DNA of 33,203 nt from Phycisphaerae bacterium (GCA_025924315.1 JAICIO010000060.1:1-33203), one strand, 5' to 3'; shown: positions 1 through 7,719, counted from the stretch's first letter. A program made the numbers and translations. Notes: generated by a model from the letters alone, not told the origin.

Positions 1-189
1 ATGCTGTGGGAGGCGTCGCGGTCGATGCTGAAGCGCGTGATTGCGATCGGGGCGATTGTGCTGGCGTGGGTGCCACTGCCGGCGGCGCTGTGGTTCCATT
101 GGCCCGAGCCGTTCGGGTCGTACATGCTTTGGTCGGTGTGTTTGATGTTGGTGCTTGCGGTGATGCGACTCGTCACGCTGAACAAGTAA
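1..189 (+). CDS. Small membrane protein, possibly truncated at the window edge
   Basis: The frame is open from the first base of the window to a TAA at 187-189, so the true start may lie outside. The 62 visible residues include two hydrophobic stretches (about 11-31 and 40-58) joined by a short aromatic loop (WFHWPEPFGSY), which suggests a small two-helix inner-membrane protein or the last two helices of a larger one. No family is recognised. The stop codon overlaps the first bases of the inverted repeat at 188-271. The gene converges on rodA, whose stop is at 283. Confidence 0.4.
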   Translation: MLWEASRSMLKRVIAIGAIVLAWVPLPAALWFHWPEPFGSYMLWSVCLMLVLAVMRLVTLNK

Positions 190-271
190 CCCGCGGAGCT
201 GCGCTCCGCCGCTAAATAATGCGGAAGCGGTCGTTCCCGATAATTAGCGGCGGAGCGCAGCTCCGCGGGTT
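188..271. repeat. Perfect 28-bp inverted repeat, TTTAGC family
   Basis: Arms 188-215 and 244-271 are exact reverse complements separated by 28 bp. Each arm also contains its own palindrome (CGGAGCTGCGCTCCG). The outer tag reads TTAGCGGC on the right arm and matches the tags of the elements at 4788-4867 and 17761-17825, but the stem differs. It fills the gap between two convergent stop codons, overlapping the TAA at 187-189 and ending 11 bp before the rodA stop. It could act as a bidirectional terminator, although no T-run follows. Confidence 0.85.
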
Positions 272-282
272 CGTTTTGCTCA

Positions 283-1509
283 TCACTCAGCGAACTCAAA
301 CGCATCTTTCGCCATCACGAGCGGGCGATTCTGTCCAACATTGAGCAGCAACCCTGCCGCCATGAAACTTGCGAGCAGGCTGCTTCCGCCGTAGCTGATG
401 AACGGCAGCGTCACGCCGGTAACGGGCATCAACTTCGTGCAGACCATGAGGTTTAAAAATGTCTGGCCGGCCAGGATCGACACGATTCCAAGCGCAATCA
501 ATCGGCCAAAGGGTTCACGCGTAGTCGACGCGATTTCCACCCCCGCTGTGAAGAGCACGATGTACGCGCCGAGCACAACCGCCGATCCGAAGAATCCGAA
601 TTGCTCGCCGACGAGCGCGAAGATCATGTCGTTGTGCCCTTCCGGCACCTTCTGGCCGATCGGAATGTTCCCCATCCCCTTGCCGGTAAACCCGCCCGAG
701 CCAAACGCAATCTCCGCAAGCCGCTGCTGAAACCCGGCGGCTTTATTGGTGCGGGGATCGGACGAAAACATCGCGTACACGCGCTCGCGCTGATAATGCT
801 TCACGAACTGCGGCAAATGTCGCAGGATCGGCAGGTGCGGACAGGTCTCGCAGACGTACGAAGTGCCGTCATCCTGTTTGATGATATGCTGCCCGGAAAA
901 CCACATCAGCGGCATCATCGCCACGCCCAGCCCAACGATCGCCAGCAGATGCTTGATCTTCGCGCCGGCGACAAAAAGCATTGCGAAGAGCGCCGGGATA
1001 AAGATGAGCGCGGTGCCGAGATCGGGTTGCTTGAGGATGAGCGCAATGGGAACCAGCGCCACGCCAAAAGGCGCGAGCAATCCCATGAAGGTGCGATAAT
1101 TCGATCGAAAGCGGAGATAGCGAGCCAGCACGAGCACAAACGCGATCTTCATCAGCTCCGCCGGCTGAAGCGTGAACGATCCGAACGCGATCCAGTTATA
1201 GGCGCCATTGCGGTTGGAGACGCCGGGCAGCGGATTCTTTGTGCCGATGATCGCGCCGACCACCGTGTAGAGAATCAGCAGACAGCTGAACACGTAAAAC
1301 GCCCACGCAAACCGGCCAATCTTTTGATAATTCACCGCTTGGAACAGCGCCATGCAGATCAGCGCCGCGACGAGGTATGCACCCTGCCGCATCGCCTCCG
1401 CGGGCGCGTCCGCCCAGATCGAAATGATCCCGACACCGGAAAGCAGAAACACCGCGACCAGAATCGGCCAGTTCGTCGCGATCGCGAGTTGTTTCCAGAG
1501 GCGGTTCAT
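283..1509 (-). CDS. rodA: RodA, SEDS-family peptidoglycan glycosyltransferase
   Basis: A 408-residue integral membrane protein of the SEDS family. It polymerises lipid II into glycan strands for lateral wall growth, working with PBP2 and the MreBCD scaffold. SEDS signatures are visible: KQPDLGTAL at 160-168, the periplasmic-loop motif VPEGHNDMIFALVGEQFG from residue 288 (containing the conserved acidic residue of the family), and PVTGVTLPFISYGGSS from residue 362. Length fits RodA (about 370-420). The frame is open further upstream into the previous gene, but the ATG at 1507-1509 begins MNRLWKQ and lies 2 bp after the stop of the DUF3592-like gene, so coupled translation is likely. The loop around residues 207-250 carries an unusual CETC motif. 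Confidence 0.95.
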   Translation of the reverse strand: MNRLWKQLAIATNWPILVAVFLLSGVGIISIWADAPAEAMRQGAYLVAALICMALFQAVNYQKIGRFAWAFYVFSCLLILYTVVGAIIGTKNPLPGVSNRNGAYNWIAFGSFTLQPAELMKIAFVLVLARYLRFRSNYRTFMGLLAPFGVALVPIALILKQPDLGTALIFIPALFAMLFVAGAKIKHLLAIVGLGVAMMPLMWFSGQHIIKQDDGTSYVCETCPHLPILRHLPQFVKHYQRERVYAMFSSDPRTNKAAGFQQRLAEIAFGSGGFTGKGMGNIPIGQKVPEGHNDMIFALVGEQFGFFGSAVVLGAYIVLFTAGVEIASTTREPFGRLIALGIVSILAGQTFLNLMVCTKLMPVTGVTLPFISYGGSSLLASFMAAGLLLNVGQNRPLVMAKDAFEFAE

Positions 1510-1511
1510 GA

Positions 1512-2249
1512 TCACGCATACAGCTTCGCGACGATGGCGAAATCCGGATTGGCCGGCGGACAGACAAGCTCGATCACTTCGTCCTTTTCTGGAACCCCCG
1601 CCCGCGCGGGAATGAGCGTCGACCAGATGCGCGTGCTCGTTCCGCTCGCCATCGTAAACCGCACCACGCGCGACAGCGGCGACATCGACGATTGCTTTGT
1701 CTCCACCACGATCGCCTGCACAAGCGGCGCGTCTCGCCACACGCGCAACACCTGCCGGCGCTTCACGAAAACCATCAGAACCGTGAGCGCAAACAGCGGT
1801 ACAAGAACGACCGCCGCCACAAGGTCGCGATGAATCGGCTCGAGCTCGGCGCGCGTTCGATCGGTCCAGTTTTTCGGATTGTCCGGATCAACACGGATCG
1901 GAACCGTCTGCCCGCGTTGCAGCTCTTCCTGCCGCTTGAGCATCATCGGCGTCTGCTCGCTGGTGATCGTCTTGCCGTCGACTTCGTATTCCAGCTGAAA
2001 CCACGCCCCGCGCGACATATCACTGACTTTCGCGTTCACGACTGTGCCGTGATCGATCAGCCGGCGCAATTGCAGGGCCGAAAGCGTTTGATCCGTTGCG
2101 AAAAAGATCGTCACCACGCCCACAAGGATCGCGAGAATCAGCCACACGCGCACAGGGCCTTCAACCCAGCTGCGCCGGCGCGCTTTGGCTGTGAGCGGGC
2201 GCGGCGGCGCGGGAATGCTTGATTCGAATGTCGTTGCGATGTCCGTCAA
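1512..2249 (-). CDS. DUF3592-like bitopic membrane protein
   Basis: A 245-residue protein with two predicted membrane helices (about 34-50 and 142-161) separating two soluble segments. The first segment has the DUF3592 pattern: a G-VV-AKV strand, LEYEVDGK, then a basic stretch and VPIRVDPDNPKNW. The C-terminal segment (about 170-245) looks like a second beta-rich domain of similar type. The function of DUF3592 is not established. The start is a TTG at 2247-2249 with no clear ribosome-binding site, so the N-terminus is uncertain. The gene sits between mrdA and rodA, and its stop is 2 bp from the rodA ATG, which places it within the elongasome operon. Confidence 0.75.
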   Translation of the reverse strand: MTDIATTFESSIPAPPRPLTAKARRRSWVEGPVRVWLILAILVGVVTIFFATDQTLSALQLRRLIDHGTVVNAKVSDMSRGAWFQLEYEVDGKTITSEQTPMMLKRQEELQRGQTVPIRVDPDNPKNWTDRTRAELEPIHRDLVAAVVLVPLFALTVLMVFVKRRQVLRVWRDAPLVQAIVVETKQSSMSPLSRVVRFTMASGTSTRIWSTLIPARAGVPEKDEVIELVCPPANPDFAIVAKLYA

Positions 2250-2287
2250 AACGTTTTGCCCGTGAACGTGAATGCAATCTTGAAAGA

Positions 2288-2368
2288 TGTCATCCTGAGC
2301 GAAGCGAAGGATCTCGATATCGAACGCGTCTTAGCATCCCGAGATCCTTCGCTGCGCTCAGGATGACA
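2288..2368. repeat. 29-bp inverted repeat, TCATCCTGAGCGAAG family
   Basis: Arms 2288-2316 and 2340-2368 are reverse complements with one mismatch, separated by 23 bp. The core TCATCCTGAGCGAAGCGAAG is a sequence type I recall as common between genes in many environmental bacterial genomes. It lies 33 bp beyond the PBP2 stop and 38 bp before the TTG of the DUF3592-like gene, so it would form a hairpin inside the operon transcript. Confidence 0.85.
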
Positions 2369-2401
2369 CCCCCAGGCGAATGACGACGAAGAATAAGGTC
2401 G

Positions 2402-4762
2402 TCAATTCGCCTGCGCCACCGACGACTTCGGCTTATGCGGAAGGTAGCCGTGCTCGATGCATGCGGCAAGGATGTCCTTCGCGATCGTGCCCGCGGTCGC
2501 CCCACCGCTTCCGCCGTATTCGACCATCACCGCGACGGCAATCTTCGGATTGTCCGCGGGCGCATAGCCGATGAACCACGCGTGCGATAGATCCGTCCCG
2601 CTGGCGCCGGTCCCGCGGTACCACGGCGCGGTCGGATTGGGGTGATCCTTGGTGCTGATCGCGAGCGGTTCCATGATCGTCTTACCATGCTCATCTTTCA
2701 TCACCGCGTGCGTCACCGGATCGACCTTGGGGATGAGAAACGCGGCGGCCTGCGCCGTGCCGGTCTTGCCCGCGACGACCACATCGTCGCGCTTTGCCTG
2801 CGTGCCGGTGCCGATGACGTCCGCGTTCACAACCCGATACATCCCGTCATGCGCCGCCGCCAGGCCCGCGGGCGAGAGATGCAGATCTTCTCGATCCGGG
2901 CGTTGCGGTTCGGGCGTCGGCATCGTGGACGGTGGTTTCGGCAAATGCACATTCGACGACACCAGATGCGGCCGCACCCAGACGCCGTTTCGCGCGATCG
3001 TCGCGGCGACATTGGCCATCTGAATCGTCGTGACACCGACGGGGCCCTGACCGATCCCCGCGAGCCACGACGCGGCTTCGCGCCGCGGGCCCTTGTACGA
3101 GTCGGGCACGTATCCTGCGGATTCCGCGATCCCGAGGCCCGTTTTTTGTCCAAGACCAAATCGGCGCATCCAATAGCTTTCGCCATCGATCTTCAGCCGA
3201 TCGCCGACCGTTTCGAAGAAGACGTTACAGCTTCGCTCAAGCGCGTCGGAAAAAGTGAGAAAACCCGGCTGCGTGCCTTGTTCGCCCGGTTGTGGATGCG
3301 GGCGGGGAATCTTGTGATGATCGCCCAGGCCCGTCGCTGCATATCGCTGCATCGTCCAGCAGCGATAACTCCGCGTGAATTTCCGTTTACCGATAATGAG
3401 ATAGCCGGTGCATTCAATGGTCTCCGCCGGGCCCAGCACGCCCTGGGTGATCGCGCCGAGTCCGATGATCGGCTTCATCGTCGAACCGGCGACCAGCGGA
3501 TATTGCGTGGCGCGATTCAGCAGCGGTTTGTTCAGGTTGTCGTTCGACAGGATTGCGTAATCCTTGAAGTAGTCATTCGCGTCGTAATCGGGATACGAAG
3601 CCAGCGCCAGCACTTCACCCGTCGGGACGTCGATCACCACCGCCGAGCCATGCAGCGGCACGGTGTCGTCCGGATTTTTCGGGTCGACCACAACCTTCTT
3701 GAACAGATTCTGCACGTCATCCTGCAGGATGATGTCGATCGTCGTCTTCACATCCTCACCCGGCTTGGCATCAAGCACCGAGACAGGCTTATCTTCCCCC
3801 GCGACGCGACGAATCTGGCCGCGCGTTCCGCGCAGTAACGGCTCGAAAAGCGCTTCGAGGCCTGTGCGGCCGATCTCGTCGTTGGCGCGATATCGGCGCA
3901 GCTCATCTTCGTCGGCGGACGCTTCGACGTCCTCACGCTTCACACTTGAGATGTGACCGATGAGGTGGCATCCGGCGGTCTTGTACGGATAGACGCGTCG
4001 CAAACCGGGCTGAAGCGAGAGGCCCGGGTAATCTTCCAAGTCCCGGCTCAATTCGTTCTGAATCTTTGGTGAAATATCTTGAAGGATGACGTGCGGCGAC
4101 ACCTTCTCTTTCATGTCGACGTCGAAATCATCGAGCTCGGGCGCTTGCGTCGAGGTGTCGCTAAGAAAACGCTTGTACCAACTTGGCTTCGGCTGATTCT
4201 CGTGCTCTTTTACGGCGGCGTCGTAGCGCGCGTACCACAAATACCGCCGACGCGATTCGACGCTGCGGATGATTCGATCGCGGATCTGATCGATCGCCGT
4301 CGACGCATCGACCCCCTCGTCGGAACCGTCGATGCTGCCGGGCGATTCCTGCGCCACGCGCGCCAGCTTCGCCCACATCACCTTGATGCGATCATTCGTC
4401 GCGGCAATTTCTTCTTTAATAATCTCGCGCCGGCGCGCGGTGTCTCCCGCGGCGTAATCGTCGCGCCGAATTGCACGTTGCGTCGCGATGTGCTTCACCC
4501 AGTCGGCATCCGGCTCGCGCGTGATCGCGCGATAATCGACACACGCGTTGATGCACGGCATGTCCATCGCAATGACCTGGCCATGGCGATCCCTGATCTG
4601 CCCGCGAATGGTTTCGGTCAGCTCTTCATTGGTCATCTCGAGCTGCGCCTGATGGCGATAGTCGTCGCGCTTGACGACCTGGAGCTGCATCGCGCGCACG
4701 ACGAGCACGCACGTCACGACGAAGAGGACCGAGAGGAAGATTTTGAGACGACGCTCGAACAT
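2402..4762 (-). CDS. mrdA: Penicillin-binding protein 2, elongation-specific transpeptidase
   Basis: A class B PBP that cross-links peptidoglycan in the periplasm as the partner of RodA. A single N-terminal anchor helix (about 7-24) is followed by a pedestal domain and a C-terminal transpeptidase domain. All three active-site motifs are visible: S-T-M-K at 427-430 (nucleophile Ser427), S-C-N at 511-513 and K-T-G-T at 666-669. The protein has 786 residues against about 600-650 for typical PBP2. Most of the excess is a highly charged, probably helical stretch at roughly 85-215 in the pedestal region, plus a proline-rich insert near 610-630. The ATG at 4760-4762 gives MFERRLKIFL directly before the anchor. 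Confidence 0.95.
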   Translation of the reverse strand: MFERRLKIFLSVLFVVTCVLVVRAMQLQVVKRDDYRHQAQLEMTNEELTETIRGQIRDRHGQVIAMDMPCINACVDYRAITREPDADWVKHIATQRAIRRDDYAAGDTARRREIIKEEIAATNDRIKVMWAKLARVAQESPGSIDGSDEGVDASTAIDQIRDRIIRSVESRRRYLWYARYDAAVKEHENQPKPSWYKRFLSDTSTQAPELDDFDVDMKEKVSPHVILQDISPKIQNELSRDLEDYPGLSLQPGLRRVYPYKTAGCHLIGHISSVKREDVEASADEDELRRYRANDEIGRTGLEALFEPLLRGTRGQIRRVAGEDKPVSVLDAKPGEDVKTTIDIILQDDVQNLFKKVVVDPKNPDDTVPLHGSAVVIDVPTGEVLALASYPDYDANDYFKDYAILSNDNLNKPLLNRATQYPLVAGSTMKPIIGLGAITQGVLGPAETIECTGYLIIGKRKFTRSYRCWTMQRYAATGLGDHHKIPRPHPQPGEQGTQPGFLTFSDALERSCNVFFETVGDRLKIDGESYWMRRFGLGQKTGLGIAESAGYVPDSYKGPRREAASWLAGIGQGPVGVTTIQMANVAATIARNGVWVRPHLVSSNVHLPKPPSTMPTPEPQRPDREDLHLSPAGLAAAHDGMYRVVNADVIGTGTQAKRDDVVVAGKTGTAQAAAFLIPKVDPVTHAVMKDEHGKTIMEPLAISTKDHPNPTAPWYRGTGASGTDLSHAWFIGYAPADNPKIAVAVMVEYGGSGGATAGTIAKDILAACIEHGYLPHKPKSSVAQAN

Positions 4763-4787
4763 GACGAGACTGAAATGCTTCTATTTT

Positions 4788-4867
4788 ATTTAGCCGCGGG
4801 GGCTTGCCCCGCGCGCGACGCAACTTAGCTCCGCGGCTCTCGCGCGGGGCAAGCCCCGCGGCTAAAT
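4788..4867. repeat. Long inverted repeat, TTTAGC family
   Basis: The left arm (about 4788-4818) and right arm (about 4840-4867) are near-perfect reverse complements, differing by one G in a G-run and one extra CG. Each arm contains GGGGCTTGCCCC or its complement and carries the TTTAGCCGCGG tag. It occupies the gap between the mreD stop (4876-4878) and the PBP2 ATG (4760-4762). Confidence 0.85.
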
Positions 4868-4875
4868 GATCTTCA

Positions 4876-5427
4876 CTACGCGCGCGAGACCAATCCGTTC
4901 AACCGATTCCGCCGCCCCGGCGCGAACGCGAACGCTCGCCGCGTGCGCTGGAGCAATCCGAGCACGATCGGCGAAAGCAGCGCCGTGTAAAGCGTTGAAT
5001 AAATCAGCGGCCCGATTGGTGGACGGACTTTCACAATCAAATCGCCGCTTTGCACTACGGCGGGATGCAGAAAGCCGTTCAACATGAGAACGATCATGAC
5101 GACAATCCCGCCGGTCAGCGCCATCGAAAAATGCGTCACCGGGTGCTCGCGATGGACGAGCGGCTGCGCGCCGCTGACGAGAACGCCGACGATTCCATAC
5201 GCCAGCGGATAAACGCCCAGCGTTTGCTGCGTGAGCAGATCCTGCAACACGCCGAGTGCAAAACACCCGAGCAGCGCGGCATCCCGCGGCGCGTTGATCG
5301 CGATGAAAATCGCCGCAAGCAGCACGAAATTCGGCGCCGCCCCGTTGTACGGCGGAACGTACGCCGACACCCCGCTCTGTATGCCGAGCATTACGTATGC
5401 GAGAATGAAGTAAGTCAGCCAACGCAT
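4876..5427 (-). CDS. mreD: Rod shape-determining protein MreD
   Basis: A 183-residue, very hydrophobic protein with about five or six membrane helices, consistent with the MreD family (about 160-190 residues). MreD links MreC to the RodA-PBP2 synthase in the membrane. Recognition rests on size, helix pattern, the ALGVLQDLLTQQTLGVYPLAYG segment (about 69-90) typical of MreD, and position between mreC and mrdA. The frame extends 22 codons further upstream, but those codons are made of the inverted repeat at 5431-5502. The ATG at 5425-5427 (MRWLTYFILAY) is therefore chosen. Confidence 0.88.
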   Translation of the reverse strand: MRWLTYFILAYVMLGIQSGVSAYVPPYNGAAPNFVLLAAIFIAINAPRDAALLGCFALGVLQDLLTQQTLGVYPLAYGIVGVLVSGAQPLVHREHPVTHFSMALTGGIVVMIVLMLNGFLHPAVVQSGDLIVKVRPPIGPLIYSTLYTALLSPIVLGLLQRTRRAFAFAPGRRNRLNGLVSRA

Positions 5428-5430
5428 GGA

Positions 5431-5502
5431 ACAGTTGTCAGTGATCAGTTGGCAGTTGTCAGTGAAGGCTTGCTGCCAACTGACAACTGGCAACTGACAA
5501 CT
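5431..5502. repeat. Composite inverted repeat of CAGTTGTCAGT units
   Basis: Units of AGTTGTCAGT occur at 5433-5442 and 5454-5463. Reverse-complement units (ACTGACAACT, CAACTGACAACT) fill 5477-5502. Two units thus face two inverted units around a short loop. The element fills the whole gap between mreC and mreD. Its right end overlaps the mreC stop (5501-5503) and its left end comes within 4 bp of the mreD start. Confidence 0.8.
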
Positions 5503-6343
5503 ATTTCTTATTCATCACCATCACTTCGTGCAGTTGCATGAGATTCGACGAGGGTTCGATGCGAATGTCGGCGAAGCCGGGAGCATCGCGCCTTGGACCG
5601 ATACTCGTGATTCGCCCGACGCGCCAGCCTTGCAGCACTTCCGACCATTCGCGATCGTCGAGAACGACCCAATCGTTCTCCTGCAGATGCGCATCGCTTA
5701 CGTCCTTCATGTGCATCATCCGCGCGGCCATCATGCCATTGCCGATGCCAACCACCGTCGACGCGGCGAGCGGAACGTGCTCGTATTTCCCGTTGCCATA
5801 ACGATTGAAGGAACAAACAACCGCAAAGCCGGGATCGGTGATCAGCCGAACGCGCGCGCCGAGCAATCCGCCACCATCGACGCGGCCGACGACGCCCGAT
5901 GTCGTCAATACTTCCATCCCGTTGCGGATGTTCTGCCCACCCTGCAACATAATCGATTCGCGATTGCCGGTGTCGGCGGCGATGACTGAGACCGGCGTGC
6001 ACAGGGTCCGCGCCGAGCCCAATTGGCTGCGATCCTTGTTCAGTTCTTTCAGGTTCTGAAGCTGCGCAGTCACGTTCGCAAGCGCTACCCGCAGATCGAG
6101 ATTCTCACGTTCAATTTCGGCGAGCGAACGCGGATGCTCAGGCGACGCATCGTCCTTCACCTCAGACGAAGCCCACCGAGCATGAGCCCACGAAGCGATC
6201 CGACGAGCAGGGACGGACACGGGCGCAAAAATCGCTTGAACATTCGCCTGTGGACGTGAGTGGATTTTGGGTGCGATGAAGGTGCACAGCAGACTGAGCA
6301 CCATCAGAAAGGCGAAAACATGCTGGAAACGAAGATAAGACAT
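5501..6343 (-). CDS. mreC: Rod shape-determining protein MreC
   Basis: A bitopic periplasmic scaffold protein of 280 residues that connects MreB/MreD to PBP2. There is one N-terminal helix (about 8-25), a coiled-coil segment with heptad character at about 70-105 (LAEIERENLDLRVALAN), and a beta-rich C-terminal domain with the MreC pattern of repeated glycines (GRVDGGGLLGARVRLITDPG from about residue 158). The ATG at 6341-6343 starts MSYLRFQHVF just before the helix. The frame stays open another 26 codons to a GTG at 6421, but that stretch contains the palindrome 6380-6405 and the duplicated mreB tail. No strong ribosome-binding site decides between them. Confidence 0.92.
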   Translation of the reverse strand: MSYLRFQHVFAFLMVLSLLCTFIAPKIHSRPQANVQAIFAPVSVPARRIASWAHARWASSEVKDDASPEHPRSLAEIERENLDLRVALANVTAQLQNLKELNKDRSQLGSARTLCTPVSVIAADTGNRESIMLQGGQNIRNGMEVLTTSGVVGRVDGGGLLGARVRLITDPGFAVVCSFNRYGNGKYEHVPLAASTVVGIGNGMMAARMMHMKDVSDAHLQENDWVVLDDREWSEVLQGWRVGRITSIGPRRDAPGFADIRIEPSSNLMQLHEVMVMNKK

Positions 6344-6379
6344 CCGTGTCTGCTGATCGGGATTCCCATTTTGCGTCAC

Positions 6380-6405
6380 GTAGGGTGCGCTGAAGCGCAT
6401 CCTAC
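6380..6405. repeat. Single GTAG-tagged palindrome (REP-like)
   Basis: A 26-bp palindrome with one wobble mismatch, running from GTAGGGTGCGCT to AGCGCATCCTAC. On either strand it begins with GTAG and has a GCT-GA/TC-AGC core. It is the single-copy form of the doublets at 6461-6534, 8903-8979 and 14182-14240, with a different stem sequence. It lies just upstream of the chosen mreC start. Confidence 0.8.
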
Positions 6406-6417
6406 AAAATTCACGCG

Positions 6418-6582
6418 TCACGCCTCGTCGGCGCTGCTTTCCTCGTGTTTTTCCAGCAACGTAGGGTCCGCTTCAGCGGACCGGTTATTCCCGTTTCCGA
6501 AAACAAATAACCGGTCCGCTGAAGCGGACCCTACAAGACGGATCACGCCTCGTCGGCGTCGCTCTCCATCGTGTCTTTCCAG
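6418..6582 (-). repeat. Duplicated 3' end of mreB flanking a hairpin element
   Basis: The last 40 bp of mreB including its TGA (6543-6582) recur as a diverged 39-bp copy at 6418-6456. Read leftward, both run CTGGAAA-x-ACACGA...GCCGACGAGGCGTGA, with about five differences including one deletion. The GTAG-tagged inverted repeat 6461-6534 lies exactly between the copies. In the right frame the downstream copy would also encode ...SADEA followed by a stop, so it looks like a relic of a coding end. Confidence 0.85.
6461..6534. repeat. Perfect 29-bp inverted repeat, GTAG-tagged doublet (REPIN-like)
   Basis: Arms 6461-6489 and 6506-6534 are exact reverse complements separated by 16 bp. Each arm starts with GTAG and contains the palindrome GGTCCGCTTCAGCGGACC followed by GGTTATT. 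The same element, with one mismatch between arms, is present at 8903-8979. It lies 8 bp beyond the mreB stop in the mreB-mreC gap. Confidence 0.9.
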
Positions 6583-7598
6583 AGTTCGAGATTTTCTAGA
6601 TAGACACTGGTGCCCCGCGCGACGCAGGTGAGCGGGTCTTCGGCCAACTTCACGTCGAGCCCGGTCGCGTTGCTGATCACCGTCGTGAGGCCGCGCAGGA
6701 GGCTCGATCCGCCGGCCATGGTGATGCCGTTGTCGACAAGGTCGGCCGCCAGTTCCGGTTCGGCCAGCTCAAGCGTGCGCGTGACGGCTTCGATGATCGC
6801 CGTGACCGGTTCCTGCAGCGCTTCGCGGATTTCTTCGCTGGTAATGGTCGTTTTGCGCGGGAGGCCGCTGATCATGTCGCGGCCGCGAACTTCCATCGTC
6901 GGTTCGCTGTCGCCCTGCGGCGCGGCGCTGCCGATTTCGATCTTGATGCGCTCGGCCATCTGCTCGCCGATCGCCATGTTGTAGGTCTTCTTCATGTGGT
7001 TGACGATCGCGTCGTCGAAATCGTCGCCCGCCACGCGGACCGATTCGCAGACGCTGATGTCCGCCAGCGAGATGATGGCGACTTCCGTCGTTCCGCCGCC
7101 GATATCGACGATCATGCTCGCGGTCGGCTCGGTCACGGGAAGTCCGGCGCCGATTGCGGCGGCCATTGGTTCTTCGACGAGAAACACGCGTCGCGCGCCC
7201 GCGCGCTCAGCACTGTCGAGCACGGCACGTTTTTCAACCGCAGTAATTCCGGACGGGATCGCGATGACCACCCGCGGCGCAATAAAGCCCTTGCGGCCGT
7301 GCGCTCGGCGGATGAAGTACTTCAACATCGCTTCGGTAACTTCGAAGTCGGAGATGACACCGTCTTTGAGCGGACGAATGGCGGTGATGGAGCCCGGCGT
7401 TTTGCCGAGCATTTCCTTGGCGACGAGTCCGACCGCCTGGCCGTTCTGCAAAACGCGATTGGTGCCCTTCTTGACGGCGACCACGCTCGGTTCGTTCAGC
7501 ACGATGCCTTCGCCCTTAATGCACACGAGCGTGTTGCAGGTTCCCAGGTCGATACCCATATCGACGCTGAAATAGCCCAAGAGCGAATTGATGATCAC
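6543..7598 (-). CDS. mreB: Rod shape-determining protein MreB, bacterial actin
   Basis: A 351-residue actin homologue that polymerises beneath the membrane and positions the wall-elongation machinery. Nucleotide-binding signatures are present: phosphate-1 MGIDLGTCNT at 14-23, phosphate-2 VDIGGGTTEV at 164-173, and the adenosine motif MAGGSSLLRGL near 295-305. The start is a GTG at 7596-7598, which keeps the usual N-terminal membrane-contact segment (MIINSLLGYFSVD) before the actin fold. A GGAG lies 5 nt upstream of it. The acidic tail ESDADEA ends at a TGA whose region is duplicated downstream. It is the first gene of the elongasome operon and has its own predicted promoter. Confidence 0.97.
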   Translation of the reverse strand: MIINSLLGYFSVDMGIDLGTCNTLVCIKGEGIVLNEPSVVAVKKGTNRVLQNGQAVGLVAKEMLGKTPGSITAIRPLKDGVISDFEVTEAMLKYFIRRAHGRKGFIAPRVVIAIPSGITAVEKRAVLDSAERAGARRVFLVEEPMAAAIGAGLPVTEPTASMIVDIGGGTTEVAIISLADISVCESVRVAGDDFDDAIVNHMKKTYNMAIGEQMAERIKIEIGSAAPQGDSEPTMEVRGRDMISGLPRKTTITSEEIREALQEPVTAIIEAVTRTLELAEPELAADLVDNGITMAGGSSLLRGLTTVISNATGLDVKLAEDPLTCVARGTSVYLENLELWKDTMESDADEA

Positions 7599-7690
7599 GC
7601 GCTAACTCCAGGGAGACGGCGACTTGTCCCGCACCATTGCTCCATCATGGTGGGGATGCCCGGGTCAGGGCCAACCCTCATTCGGTCGGT

Positions 7691-7719
7691 AAAATACAGT
7701 GTTTGGAGGGCGCGTGCAA
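7691..7719 (-). promoter_or_regulatory. Predicted sigma-70 promoter of mreB
   Basis: On the minus strand TTGCAC (7719-7714) is followed after 17 bp by TATTTT (7696-7691). This would start transcription near 7685 and give a leader of about 85 nt before the mreB GTG. It lies between the terminator at 7737-7766 and the gene. It was identified by eye only. Confidence 0.5.

Noticed and set aside
188-271. Reading the 28-bp inverted repeat as an ordinary rho-independent terminator
   Set aside because: No T-run follows on either strand, the loop is 28 bp, and related elements with the same tag occur inside an operon and between non-convergent genes.
601-1833. 410-codon plus-strand ORF opposite rodA
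   Set aside because: It is a shadow of rodA and the DUF3592-like gene. The arginine/histidine/aspartate-rich translation is typical of the complement of GC-rich coding DNA.
2642-3838. Long plus-strand ORF opposite the PBP2 gene
   Set aside because: It lies wholly within a clear PBP2 gene on the other strand and has antisense-type composition.
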